From Pseudoalteromonas luteoviolacea (lineage in GTDB: Bacteria; Pseudomonadota; Gammaproteobacteria; Enterobacterales; Alteromonadaceae), in assembly GCF_001696455.1 (NCBI RefSeq), contig NZ_MAUJ01000002.1, forward strand, positions 434,001 through 498,000: a DNA stretch of 64,000 nt, in the 5' to 3' direction. Each line of letters opens with the position of its first letter. Within the stretch, counting starts at the first letter, position 1. Under the pieces are notes generated by a model. That model searched no databases. It had not been told where the DNA came from and was given only the letters and a program-made list of their open reading frames with translations. The position numbers were made by a program, and so were the translations under genes. Below are positions 1-8,990 of the stretch, piece after piece.

Positions 1-883
1 CTTAAAAGCAATAGAAAAGCTTGGTTATGTCTACAATCGTGACGCCGCAGCACTTAGAAGTAAAAAATCGAACTTAGTTGCAGTTGTCATAAACGACTTA
101 ACAAACCCCTACTCAGCACAGTTAGCTGTGGGCTTAGAAAAACACATTTATGCGTTAGGCATGGTCCCAATGCTGGTGAATACCGGGGAAGACTTTCAAC
201 GCCAACAGCAAGTCGTTAACACGCTAAAAGAATACAACGTCAGCGCTTTTGTTATGGTGCCTGCACCTGGCACAAGTAAAGAATGGGTCAATCAATTAGT
301 GCACTCTGGTTTTCCCGTAATAAATATAATGCGTGAAATTCAGTTTGCTGATGCACCGTGTATTCTCCCTGATAACCAAAAGGGAACACATTTAGCCACC
401 GAACATCTATTAGAGAAAGGGCTTGATAAGTTGGCATTCTTGGGGGGAACCACTGAGATTTCTGACTATCATGAACGTGTAGCTGGTTTTCGCTCAGCAA
501 TTGCAGCGCGCAACTCTGCTTCGCAAACTCATGAGATCACAGCCCCAACAAACCGCCAAGGCGGTCGTGATGCCTTTCACCAATTGTATAAGGTGGCGCC
601 TGATACACAGGCAATCGTTTGTTTCAGTGACGTAATCGCATACGGCGCTATAGAGGCAATGCGTGAACACAACCTAGTTCCAGGTAAAGACATCAAAGTG
701 ATCGGCTTCGATGATTTAGCCGACTCTAGGCTTATGCGCCCAGCACTGTCTTCGGTTCGAATTGACGCTGATGACATAGGTAAACGCACCTGTCAGGCAC
801 TAAGCGAAATACTTAACAAATCCCAGCCTCCAGTTAGGACACTGGTAGATATTACATTACAAATAAGAGAATCATCTTCTTAA
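1..883 (+). CDS. LacI-family transcriptional regulator, 5' end outside window
   Basis: The frame is open from base 2, so the gene begins before the window. The first residues (AIEKLGYVYNRDAAALRS) match the end of a LacI-type DNA-binding domain and hinge helix, with most of the helix-turn-helix missing. They are followed by the usual start of the effector domain (LVAVVINDLTNPY). The rest is a periplasmic-binding-protein-like sugar-sensor fold ending in the family's typical FDDLADSRLMRPALSSVR segment. Such proteins usually repress carbohydrate or nucleoside genes and are released by a small ligand. The target operon and ligand cannot be read from this window because no carbohydrate genes follow. 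The GTG at 128 is internal and not a start. Confidence 0.93.
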   Translation, partial: LKAIEKLGYVYNRDAAALRSKKSNLVAVVINDLTNPYSAQLAVGLEKHIYALGMVPMLVNTGEDFQRQQQVVNTLKEYNVSAFVMVPAPGTSKEWVNQLVHSGFPVINIMREIQFADAPCILPDNQKGTHLATEHLLEKGLDKLAFLGGTTEISDYHERVAGFRSAIAARNSASQTHEITAPTNRQGGRDAFHQLYKVAPDTQAIVCFSDVIAYGAIEAMREHNLVPGKDIKVIGFDDLADSRLMRPALSSVRIDADDIGKRTCQALSEILNKSQPPVRTLVDITLQIRESSS

Positions 884-1613
884 TTGCACAAGCCTCTGTG
901 ATTAGGTATGTCTGTTCTCTATCCCATTTGGAGCAGACAAAAAAGGGGGTCGCAAAACAATGCTCATGACTCCCCTGTGCCAGACGCTGTCACCACAGCA
1001 GAGATAAATACTTCATTGCTATAGCATGGTTTTATCGTACTAATCGAAAAAGAACACGTTTAGGCTGTGGGAGCTTTTAACCTGGCAACACATGGGCGAG
1101 AAAGCCTAGAAAAGTGGCTTTATTTTGATGCAAGCAAGTTATAACCACGTCTGGTTAATAGAACAGTTACAAAACAAAATCACTCATAACAGAATACACT
1201 CCTGTACAAAGCTGAATAAACAACTTTTATGACTGAATGCTTGGATAACGCACGCTGCGCAGTACTCAATACATGTTACCGAAGAATGAAGAAAAAAACG
1301 CAAACAAAATGCGTTGAAAATACAGCAAAACTGGTTAGAATGCGCGACGTAACTTATTATTGATTTTATGGAAATTTGCACCGAGTATGTTCTGGGCAGT
1401 TTCTATAAAATTAAACCACTGTTCAATCGTTAAAAATTTAGATTTGGCAAAGTATTTGTCTTTCTTAATTTAATCGTTCAGATTTGTAACATAATTGAGC
1501 AGTAACATTACATCATTAAAGTCACGGTATTCAGTGTATTTTGGGGTTTAAGCACTAACGCTTAAATTTTGGGGCTTGGCCCTTAACTACTCAACTAATT
1601 AGGTATTGCTCAG
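884..1613. other. Intergenic region, no gene seen
   Basis: About 730 bases without a convincing coding frame. Both strands hold only short frames with no Shine-Dalgarno sequence and no family resemblance. A 26-codon stretch from 1064 (FNLATHGRESLEKWLYF) is bounded by stops and has no start. The last 70 bases hold the hairpin listed separately, directly in front of the exporter gene. Confidence 0.6.
1547..1573 (+). promoter_or_regulatory. Leader hairpin upstream of the ThrE-type exporter
   Basis: A perfect 7-bp inverted repeat, TTTAAGC at 1547-1553 and GCTTAAA at 1560-1566, with a 6-base loop is followed at once by TTTT. It lies about 45 bases before the exporter start. A second small GGGC/GCCC hairpin follows around 1572-1582. 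The form suits a weak intrinsic terminator or attenuator in the exporter leader. Regulation is inference only. Confidence 0.35.
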
Positions 1614-2840
1614 TTGAACTCAGCGACGTTTACGCAAAAGCGCAAGTTTATTGTTAAGCTTGGCAAAATGCTTCACCAATATGGCACACCAGCTTTTCGC
1701 TTAGAAGCACATTTAATGGAAGTTGCCACACACCTTGGATTAAAATCATCCTTTGTTATGTCACCTACTTCTGTCACTTTTGTGATATGGACTGATGGAC
1801 ATGAAGAAGAATACACGCACGTAGCACGAGTCGAGCCGGGCGATCATGATTTAGGGTCACTGGCAAATACTGATGACGTGGTGAACCGAATGCTGGCAGG
1901 TGAGTTGACTATCATTGAAGCCGACGAGAATTTAGACCAAATTCAAACCGCTGAATCCCCATACTCTAGATGGCAAATGGCACTTGCATTTGCCGTTTCT
2001 GGTGGGGCTTTTGCCATGCTAATGGGCACCAGCTGGGGCGATGTCATTTGGTCGGGTATCATCTCCATCTTAGTTTATCTCTTTATCTTGTGGTCTGAAC
2101 ACTCAAAGCGTGTCACCCACATGTTAGAGCCAATGGTTGCCATTGCATCCGCTATCGCTGCGTGCGCCGTATCCGCATATATTGATCCGCAGTTAAACAT
2201 CCGCTTAGTCGTATTGTCTGCCATTATTGTGTTTATCCCAGGCCTTGCACTGGCACTGGGTTTCGCAGAGCTTTCAGCGAGACACCTAGTGTCTGGAACA
2301 GCGCGCGTGATGGACGCATTTATGCTGTTGTTTAAACTATACTTCGGTGCTTTTTTAGGCATTAGTATTGGGTTTTATATATTTGGCCAAGCAGATTTTG
2401 TTGAACCTGACACGATCCCAAAATGGACAGCGTGGCTGGCGGTATTCCTACTTTGTCTGAGCTTAGTTGTTATATTCAAGACCAAGCTAAAGCATGTTCC
2501 TTGGTGTATTACATCTGGATTTATTGCATATGCAGTTTCTGTAAGCGCGGCAATCTACTTTGACTATGCGCTGGGAACATTTGCAGGGGCGTTCGCTGTG
2601 GGTATTTTCAGCAATATATTCAACCGAGTTGAAAATGCACCAGCCTCAATCGTAACGATGAAAGGCCTCATTGTTTTGGTCCCTGGTTCCAAAACATATA
2701 TAGGTCTCAACTCACTTATTGAAGGACAAAGCTTCGTTATGGCGGATCACATCGGGCAGCAGACATTCTTAATATTTATGTCACTCGTTGCAGGTTTGAT
2801 ATTTGCAAACGTTGCACTTCCCCCTAAAAAGAGCCTCTAA
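1614..2840 (+). CDS. Threonine/serine exporter family protein (ThrE-type, fused)
   Basis: A 408-residue inner-membrane protein. The N-terminal half (about residues 10-250) has the DUF1212/ThrE signature: the soluble start LGKMLHQYGTPAFRLEAHL, then SFVMSPTSVTFVIW, then five hydrophobic helices with IPGLALALGFAELSARHLVSG. The C-terminal half (about 265-405) is the ThrE_2/DUF3815 domain with a further group of helices and GLIVLVPGSKTYIGLNSL. In Corynebacterium the single-chain ThrE exports threonine and serine. In E. coli the two halves are separate (YjjP and YjjB). The substrate here is unknown. The start is TTG at 1614, with a weak AGG at about 1601. An ATG lies 17 codons downstream, but it would remove conserved sequence. 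Confidence 0.9.
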   Translation: MNSATFTQKRKFIVKLGKMLHQYGTPAFRLEAHLMEVATHLGLKSSFVMSPTSVTFVIWTDGHEEEYTHVARVEPGDHDLGSLANTDDVVNRMLAGELTIIEADENLDQIQTAESPYSRWQMALAFAVSGGAFAMLMGTSWGDVIWSGIISILVYLFILWSEHSKRVTHMLEPMVAIASAIAACAVSAYIDPQLNIRLVVLSAIIVFIPGLALALGFAELSARHLVSGTARVMDAFMLLFKLYFGAFLGISIGFYIFGQADFVEPDTIPKWTAWLAVFLLCLSLVVIFKTKLKHVPWCITSGFIAYAVSVSAAIYFDYALGTFAGAFAVGIFSNIFNRVENAPASIVTMKGLIVLVPGSKTYIGLNSLIEGQSFVMADHIGQQTFLIFMSLVAGLIFANVALPPKKSL

Positions 2841-2855
2841 CCCGGCTCTTTTAAT
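2828..2855 (+). terminator. Intrinsic terminator of the ThrE-type gene
   Basis: AAAGAGCC at 2828-2835 pairs with GGCTCTTT at 2844-2851, followed by TTAATAAT. The stop codon (2838-2840) lies in the loop, so the terminator overlaps the gene end. Confidence 0.8.
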
Positions 2856-3342
2856 AATATCAATCTATATTAATGCTCAGCGTTAGCAGCGAACTTGCGC
2901 TGAGTTTTCAATGCACACACTGTGCGCTCCCCCCCTTCTTCAATTAGGTAAAAGCCCTTTTCTGCAAATTGAAATCGATTTTGTAACCCCCAGCGAGGTC
3001 AATTGATAATAATGACTGTTCATTAAAGATCAAAAGCAGCACACATCATTTCCTACCTTATGATTAAATTCCAAACTTTAAACCTTAACCTAAGCGTTAT
3101 AAGTTGTGAATGTAAACATAATTTTAATAGATGAGCTATAAGTAAATTTACTTTAGTCAGCTAATTTATAGACAAAATTATTTTTATATCATTTAAATAC
3201 AATGAATTATACTTAACAACTTTTTTGTTTTTACGTTTCACATCAATTCATAGCCATTCAAGATTTAACATTCCTCTCTGTTGTTAAATCTTCACTGCAC
3301 TAAAGCGATTACGCTTAATTAACATCCAAGGGGATTGGTAAG
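2841..3342. other. Intergenic region before the first TonB-dependent receptor
   Basis: It holds the end of the exporter terminator and a second hairpin (CTCAGCG at 2876-2882 and CGCTGAG at 2898-2904, followed by TTTTC). After that comes about 300 bases of AT-rich DNA that should carry the receptor promoter. No coding frame is convincing. A GATAATAATGACTGTTCAT stretch near 3005 resembles a Fur box only weakly. Confidence 0.55.
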
Positions 3343-5904
3343 ATGTTCAAAAACAAAAATAGACTCGCGGTAGCTGTTGCCTCGGCACTGATGGGGTCAG
3401 CTTTATACACACCTGCTGCTGTTTACGCGGCCCAGAGCAATGCATCACAAAAAGAAGTCGAAGTAATACAGGTTCGCGGTATTAGAGGAAGTGTTGTTAA
3501 ATCGCTTAATACGAAGCGATACGCAGACGCCATTGTCGATGCAGTAACGGCCGAAGACATCGGTAAGTTTCCTGATCAGAATGTAGCGGAGTCTTTGCAA
3601 CGTATTACCGGCGTATCATTGACTCGAAATTTTGGTGAAGGTGAACGGGTCAGTATCCGAGGTACTAGCGAAAGTCAAAATAGAACACTATTAAATGGTC
3701 AAGCGGTAGGCTCTGCGGATTGGTGGACAAATTCAGCAGCAAGTCGTGGTTTTAATTATACGATGCTTCCCTCTGAAATTGTTGCAGGCCTAGAGGTTTA
3801 CAAATCACCTGAAGCCGATATTGACGAAGGCTCCATTGGTGGTACCATCATCGTAAAAACCAGAAAACCTCTTGATTTAGAAGCAAATAAAATTGCTGGT
3901 TCACTTCTAGCCCAATACAGTGAAGTATCTGGCGAAACAGATCCTCAAGCATCTATCATGTACAACTTTAAAAATGAAGATGAGACATTTGGTGCACTCT
4001 TCTCAGTAATTCGACAAGAGCGTAATCTACGTCGGGACGGTATTGAAGCGTGGAGCTGGGCTGATAGAACAATCACAATGAAGGATGGGACTGTTCATGA
4101 AGACGTTTATAGTCCTGGTGGTGGAGGTTCTGCTATGTTCTCTCAAGAGCGCGTCAGAACAGGGATCACTTTAGCACTCCAATACCAACCAAGTGATACC
4201 ACTGACATCACTTTAAATTTACTAGATTCAACTCTCGATGCCGACAATGAAAACCAAAACTTCCTTTGGTTACCAGAGCGAGGCAATTCTAAATACACCG
4301 ACATCACCATTATTGACCATAACAAGGTTGGCAATATGGTTGTCGGTGGCACTTTAGGACTTTCTCCAGACAGTACAAATATTCTTGATGAGACCAAAGT
4401 CAGGAATTCACAGCTTAAAACGAAAGCTTATGACCTAAAAGTCGAACACGAAGGCGAAGTATGGCAGTCCTCTTATCAATTAGGTTATACCGAAGGTACC
4501 GGTGGCTCTCAAGCTGACCGTTCAGTTGGCTGGGTTGGCAACTACGTCCATTCATTTGACGCTTCACAAGCTGAAGATATCAAAACGTCATACGGCGCGG
4601 ATCCTACTGACGGGACTAAATGGGACCTTGGATTCTTGCGCTATGACAGTAATGACGCAAAAGATGACGAAACCTATATTCAAGCAGATTTTAAACGCCC
4701 TATCGATATTGCTGTCTTTAGCGAAATAAAAATGGGTGTAAAATACCGAGATCACAGTCGATTCAATACGAAGCATACGACGGATAACCGTACCGACTTA
4801 GGCTGGAGTCTTGCTGATTACTCGCTCGCAATGCCAAGTGATTATCTTTCAGGGTTAGGTTCTTCAGGTACATTAAGAGCGTATGCAATCACTGACTCAG
4901 ATAAAGTTCGTCGCGATGGAGACGCCTTAGCATGGGATTACAGAGTCTTAAAAGCCAGTACTTTTGACATCAACGAAAAAATATTGGCAGGTTATGTTAA
5001 AACGACGATAGATGCCGATGGTATGCGTGGTAACTTGGGTGTTAGGCTAGTACACACCAAACAAGAATCTTCAGCATTCTCAGGTGAAACGGGTGCAGAA
5101 GTTTGGACAACCCAAGACAAAGACTACTTTGATATTTTACCCAGCATCAACTTGGCCATTGATCTGAGTGATGATCTTCTCATGCGATTCAGCGCAGCAA
5201 GGGTTATGTCTAGGCCCGATTATGCCAGTATGACAGCTTCTACATCTTACAATGTGGAAACACAAACAGGCACTGGTGGTAACCCAGATATCGATCCATT
5301 CAGAGCAACGCAGTTTGATACCGGTATTGAATGGTATTTTAATGAAGCGGGTTTATTCTCGGCCGTGTTTTTCTATAAAGATATTCAATCATTTTTAGAT
5401 AGCACACCCGCATTTGAAATACACGACAACACTCGTATTCGCATTAGTCGTCCAAGCAACGGCCGAGCGGGACGTATTCAAGGTTTAGAGTTTGGTTATC
5501 AACAAGAGCTACTCGAAGGCTTTGGTGTTTCGGCAAACTACACCTATGTTGATGGCGAAGCAAAAGATAAAGATGGTAACGACGTTACCATCCCAGGAAA
5601 CTCCGAGCACACCATAAACTTAAGCGCTTATTATGAGAACGACGACTTTAGCGGTCGAATTTCATATAACCACCGTTCTGGTTACGACTCAGGAAACGAC
5701 TGGCCTGGATACATTGATGCCTATGGACAAGTGGATGCCAACCTCACCTATAACATCAATGAAAATCTTGCAGTTGTACTAGAGGCAATTAACCTAACTG
5801 ATGAACATACCTTTAGTTATCAAGAGGAAGGCGTTGAGCAAGCACTCACTGGCGTCTACGCTGACGGGCGTCGCTTTGTCGCTGGTATTCGATTCAATTT
5901 TTAA
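3343..5904 (+). CDS. TonB-dependent receptor (Xanthomonas/Caulobacter-type)
   Basis: An outer-membrane active transporter of 853 residues. The signal peptide is cleaved near residue 29 (AAVYA). A TonB-box-like EVIQV at about 40-44 is followed by the plug domain: DAVTAEDIGKFPDQNVAESL, then LQRITGVSL, then GEGERVSIRGTSESQNRTLL. The motif LNGQAVGSADWW follows. The long beta-barrel runs to the C-terminus and ends in phenylalanine (VAGIRFNF), as expected for outer-membrane insertion. This plug pattern matches the TonB-Xanth-Caul class, which often takes up saccharides or peptides rather than siderophores. Start ATG 3343 follows AAGGGG. It is closely paralogous to the receptor at 11261. The substrate is unknown. 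Confidence 0.95.
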   Translation: MFKNKNRLAVAVASALMGSALYTPAAVYAAQSNASQKEVEVIQVRGIRGSVVKSLNTKRYADAIVDAVTAEDIGKFPDQNVAESLQRITGVSLTRNFGEGERVSIRGTSESQNRTLLNGQAVGSADWWTNSAASRGFNYTMLPSEIVAGLEVYKSPEADIDEGSIGGTIIVKTRKPLDLEANKIAGSLLAQYSEVSGETDPQASIMYNFKNEDETFGALFSVIRQERNLRRDGIEAWSWADRTITMKDGTVHEDVYSPGGGGSAMFSQERVRTGITLALQYQPSDTTDITLNLLDSTLDADNENQNFLWLPERGNSKYTDITIIDHNKVGNMVVGGTLGLSPDSTNILDETKVRNSQLKTKAYDLKVEHEGEVWQSSYQLGYTEGTGGSQADRSVGWVGNYVHSFDASQAEDIKTSYGADPTDGTKWDLGFLRYDSNDAKDDETYIQADFKRPIDIAVFSEIKMGVKYRDHSRFNTKHTTDNRTDLGWSLADYSLAMPSDYLSGLGSSGTLRAYAITDSDKVRRDGDALAWDYRVLKASTFDINEKILAGYVKTTIDADGMRGNLGVRLVHTKQESSAFSGETGAEVWTTQDKDYFDILPSINLAIDLSDDLLMRFSAARVMSRPDYASMTASTSYNVETQTGTGGNPDIDPFRATQFDTGIEWYFNEAGLFSAVFFYKDIQSFLDSTPAFEIHDNTRIRISRPSNGRAGRIQGLEFGYQQELLEGFGVSANYTYVDGEAKDKDGNDVTIPGNSEHTINLSAYYENDDFSGRISYNHRSGYDSGNDWPGYIDAYGQVDANLTYNINENLAVVLEAINLTDEHTFSYQEEGVEQALTGVYADGRRFVAGIRFNF

Positions 5905-5978
5905 GTAGATCCTTGTTATAAATTGCTAGCACAGGATCCACATGGCTATGGATGGCCTCTCCCTGCCCAGGAGACACA

Positions 5979-6020
5979 AGCTGAAGGCGGTATTGCTGCC
6001 CTTCAGCTTTTCTTTTTATC
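5979..6020 (+). terminator. Intrinsic terminator after the first receptor
   Basis: AGCTGAAGG at 5979-5987 pairs perfectly with CCTTCAGCT at 6000-6008, followed by TTTTCTTTTT. It ends the receptor transcript before the Sel1/TonB-C gene, which therefore needs its own promoter. Confidence 0.88.
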
Positions 6021-6155
6021 TGTTATCAATATGGTAATTGTTTGTAAAAGCTGTAGAATCGGTCGTTTAGGTGTTGGTTTTAACACTGTTCATTTGGTTA
6101 TTTAAGGCCTACTTTTTAAGTTTGGTTATCGATACAAGGTGACGTATTAGTTAGC

Positions 6156-7505
6156 ATGTTGCATTTTAGGACTTTTCGAATTCTTTTATTACTTTTGGCT
6201 ATTTTGCCCAAGGTAAGTTTTGCAGATCTGTTCACCGCGACCCAACACTACCAGCAGGAAAATTACACAGAAGCTTACAATGAGTTTTATAAACTTGCTG
6301 AAGTCGGCAATGGCGACGCAATATATAATCTTGCAGTGATGTCACTCTATGGACAAGGAACCGAAAAAAACCTCACCCTCGCCTATGCTTATTTTACAAT
6401 TGCTGCAGAGTACGGTATTGCAGAATCACAAAAAACAGCACAGCTCATTGCAACTCAATACCAAGATAAACAAGCTCTGAAACAAGTTCTCGAGCAAAAA
6501 AGAGCGCTCTTTGGCTACCCGTTCATGAGCCAAAAATACTCCCCAAATTTTACAGAGCTGGCGTTTTCAAATGACCCGATAGAGAAAGTTTATGAAAAAG
6601 TACCGGCTTATCCTGAACAAGCTGCAAGGCAAGGATTAGAAGGCTGGGTATGGCTTGAATTTGACGTTGGTGTTACGGGTGCTGTGAAGAATATCAAGGT
6701 CATAGATAGCTACCCTAAAAATATTTTTACCAGTGCGCTCCTCAATGCCGTAAGCATTTGGCGTTATAAGGCCAATCACCCAAAAAAGAATCACTCTCTG
6801 GTGTATCACTTCACTACTTTCAAAGGCAAGGAGTATCAACGCACACTAGGGTTCCAGCAAAAAGATTATCGCAATGAAATCAAAAGACATATTGACGCAG
6901 CTGAACAAGGTAATGCTCAAATTCAATATTACGTTGCCAATTGGCTAAGCTCTGACAAATATAATGCGAGCCAATTGCTAAAATACCACTGGCGTGATGA
7001 CACTGCACACTTAACAATGCTGTTGGCAGCAGCCAAAAATAACTATCCAATCGCCCAGTACAAACTTGCAATTGAGCTATTATCTAACACCCCTTCGACA
7101 CACCAATTCAATGTCGCGGTGAATTGGCTGTACAGAAGCGCCAAAACATTTGCACCAGCCCAATATAAACTCGCCACGCTCTATGCAGATTCAAACAACG
7201 AAATATTCGCTCCCCATAAAGCGACCAATTGGTATAAACAGGCCGTTGCTCAAGACAATCGAGCCGCAAAAGCGCTTTCTCTGCATCTGTTTAAGTACTC
7301 TCCAAATTCACCACAAATCACCAAGTGGCTGGAAACCGCATTAGGAAGGGACCGTGGTGACCCCGAGCTATTGCTACTGAAAGCGAAATTGAGTAAATCA
7401 AACGATCCCCAAAAGGCACTGCGCCTCGCAAAAACCGCTTTAAGAAATGCCAAAGAAAGAAACTGGGATGCATCCCCTATTCAAACATTTTTACGCCGGG
7501 AATAA
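6156..7505 (+). CDS. Exported Sel1-repeat protein with TonB C-terminal domain
   Basis: 449 residues. A signal peptide is cleaved near residue 23 (KVSFA/D). Sel1/TPR-like repeats occupy about 25-120 (GDAIYNLAVMSLYGQGTEKN, then LAYAYFTIAAEYG). A TonB C-terminal domain lies at about 145-230, recognised by PAYPEQAARQGLEGWVWLEF, then GAVKNIKVIDSYP, then a WRYK end. A second set of Sel1-like repeats runs from about 240 to 400 (YPIAQYKLAIEL, FAPAQYKLATLYAD). Classical TonB has a membrane anchor, a proline-rich spacer and a terminal TonB domain. Here the domain is internal, and both anchor and spacer are absent. It may therefore act as a periplasmic partner of receptors. Downstream of a TonB-dependent receptor, but separated from it by a terminator. 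Confidence 0.85.
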   Translation: MLHFRTFRILLLLLAILPKVSFADLFTATQHYQQENYTEAYNEFYKLAEVGNGDAIYNLAVMSLYGQGTEKNLTLAYAYFTIAAEYGIAESQKTAQLIATQYQDKQALKQVLEQKRALFGYPFMSQKYSPNFTELAFSNDPIEKVYEKVPAYPEQAARQGLEGWVWLEFDVGVTGAVKNIKVIDSYPKNIFTSALLNAVSIWRYKANHPKKNHSLVYHFTTFKGKEYQRTLGFQQKDYRNEIKRHIDAAEQGNAQIQYYVANWLSSDKYNASQLLKYHWRDDTAHLTMLLAAAKNNYPIAQYKLAIELLSNTPSTHQFNVAVNWLYRSAKTFAPAQYKLATLYADSNNEIFAPHKATNWYKQAVAQDNRAAKALSLHLFKYSPNSPQITKWLETALGRDRGDPELLLLKAKLSKSNDPQKALRLAKTALRNAKERNWDASPIQTFLRRE

Positions 7506-7662
7506 CGCATAAAATCGCCCTATTTGGTCAGTGTAAAAATTCAGCGAGCGATCGAGTGATTATGAATAGGCGAATTGCAGTGATGAATGACTGAAAAATG
7601 CAGTAAACAATCACATTGACCAATAGATGACTAGCTAGACGGTTGCTCTGAAAAGTATCGCT

Positions 7663-8190
7663 CTAATCGACTTTTTTTAGCTCAATTTGGTTTTCAAGTA
7701 ATTCAGACCAAGGTATATAAAACGCAGTTTGTTCACCAGTATCCGATGGCAATAAAGCCACTTTTGCGATTTGATGCCCAAAGTAACAATCGAATTCCAA
7801 GCTCTCTATAGACTCTACTTTCACCCCCCTAAACGCGTTAACTCTGCCAAATAAAAGCGTATCACCCTCGATTCTTGCGCGACAGGGAACAGTAAAACTT
7901 TCAAAAGGAATTGCTGCCATCACACTTTCAGCTGCATATAAAGAACTACTGTCAACAGAAGTGCCTATTTTTCGTAAAAATAGGCTGTATTTTGTTCTTC
8001 GGTATACTCCGCCCAAATAGCTAACTAACAAAACAAACAAGCATGAGATAATCACAGCGCTAGTTAAAGAAATGTGTAAGCCAAAGCTTAGTGAAACAGT
8101 TGAAAAAACCAACGTTATCAACGATTTAGACATCTTCAATATTGAGAGTTTTACCTTAGGAAAGTTAATCAAATACAAGCCCTTATACAT
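7663..8190 (-). CDS. Hypothetical inner-membrane protein
   Basis: 175 residues with no family I recognise. Two hydrophobic helices span roughly residues 22-60 (SLITLVFSTVSLSFGL and SAVIISCLFVLLVSYLGGVY). They are followed by basic YRRTK and a soluble C-terminal part of about 110 residues, rich in beta-type segments. The ATG at 8190 has no good Shine-Dalgarno sequence. An internal ATG at residue 20 (MSKSLITLVF) would place the first helix at the N-terminus and could be the true start. The gene lies alone between the Sel1/TonB-C gene (convergent) and a lipoprotein gene on the same strand. Confidence 0.6.
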   Translation of the reverse strand: MYKGLYLINFPKVKLSILKMSKSLITLVFSTVSLSFGLHISLTSAVIISCLFVLLVSYLGGVYRRTKYSLFLRKIGTSVDSSSLYAAESVMAAIPFESFTVPCRARIEGDTLLFGRVNAFRGVKVESIESLEFDCYFGHQIAKVALLPSDTGEQTAFYIPWSELLENQIELKKVD

Positions 8191-8290
8191 ATTAATTTGG
8201 TGCTTTTAAACAGGGGAAAAAGCTCAGTGCCTTTTGCAATAAATCACCATTATCATATGTTCATGTCGACAACACAAACTTAACGCTTTC

Positions 8291-8890
8291 TCACCGCACA
8301 GGTGTATTAACGATCGATTTCTCACAATGCACACCCTCATTCAATTGAGAGCCACAGAGTGCCGTATTTATAAAGCCGACATCAATTACGAGGGCACTTA
8401 TATCTATATTAGGGTACATGCGACTTAGCAATGTTTGGTCGTGTTTCGAATTATCAAAAATTGATAAGCCTATGACGGCTTCGCTCTTCTGCGCTTTTTC
8501 AGAAAAATGAAAGCGACCTATGTAGTTTACGTCACCACCTTTACTTAAAAACGTACTGCCGACTTCACTCACGGAGGTAGATGAATAAAGGGTACTTACT
8601 TTCCAACCCGTAAGTGTGTATGAACCAGTAGGTAAAGAAAGCGCAAAAATTCCCCCTTTGGCGCCTTCAATTTTAACGAGTTCAGCTCTAACAAAACCAG
8701 TTTCACCAGTATGGTTATTTTTATAGTGTAACTGGTAGTCCGCAAACTGACCTTCATATGAAATCGTGCCCCAAACCACACCACGGCTGGTATCACCTTG
8801 CACCTTATAATCAGGATCAATACTAGGTGTCGCGCAACCAGCTAATAAAGTTACAACACCAAACAGTATGCACTTGAGTAACAGCCTCAT
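8291..8890 (-). CDS. Hypothetical lipoprotein
   Basis: About 199 residues. MRLLLKCILFGVVTLLAGC is a type II signal peptide with a LAGC lipobox, so the mature protein should be lipid-anchored at the next cysteine. The mature part contains a segment like a carboxypeptidase-regulatory or beta-sandwich fold (GGIFALSLPTGSYTLTGWKV), which is common in exported proteins. I do not recognise a specific family. ATG at 8890 is chosen because GGAG (8899-8902) sits 8 bases upstream. The TTG three codons earlier is too close to that site. The gene follows the wHTH sensor on the same strand after a 100-base gap, so co-transcription is possible. Confidence 0.75.
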   Translation of the reverse strand: MRLLLKCILFGVVTLLAGCATPSIDPDYKVQGDTSRGVVWGTISYEGQFADYQLHYKNNHTGETGFVRAELVKIEGAKGGIFALSLPTGSYTLTGWKVSTLYSSTSVSEVGSTFLSKGGDVNYIGRFHFSEKAQKSEAVIGLSIFDNSKHDQTLLSRMYPNIDISALVIDVGFINTALCGSQLNEGVHCEKSIVNTPVR

Positions 8891-8990
8891 ACCCAACACT
8901 CCTTTAACAACAATGTATTACTCGCTTTACTGTGCATTTCGTCAGCAAGTTATGCAACACATTTATTGCAAATAATCAGCACTTGTATAT

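Noticed and set aside
1064..1144. Possible gene remnant (FNLATHGRESLEKWLYFDASKL) after the LacI gene
   Set aside because: It is bounded by a stop directly upstream, has no start codon and matches no family I know.
3004..3022. Fur-box-like GATAATAATGACTGTTCAT before the first TonB-dependent receptor
   Set aside because: Only about half of the positions of the 19-base Fur consensus match, and there is no palindrome. The receptor class is not specific for siderophores.
5923..6105. 60-codon open frame after the first receptor
   Set aside because: It runs through the strong terminator at 5979-6020 and has no ribosome site or family resemblance.
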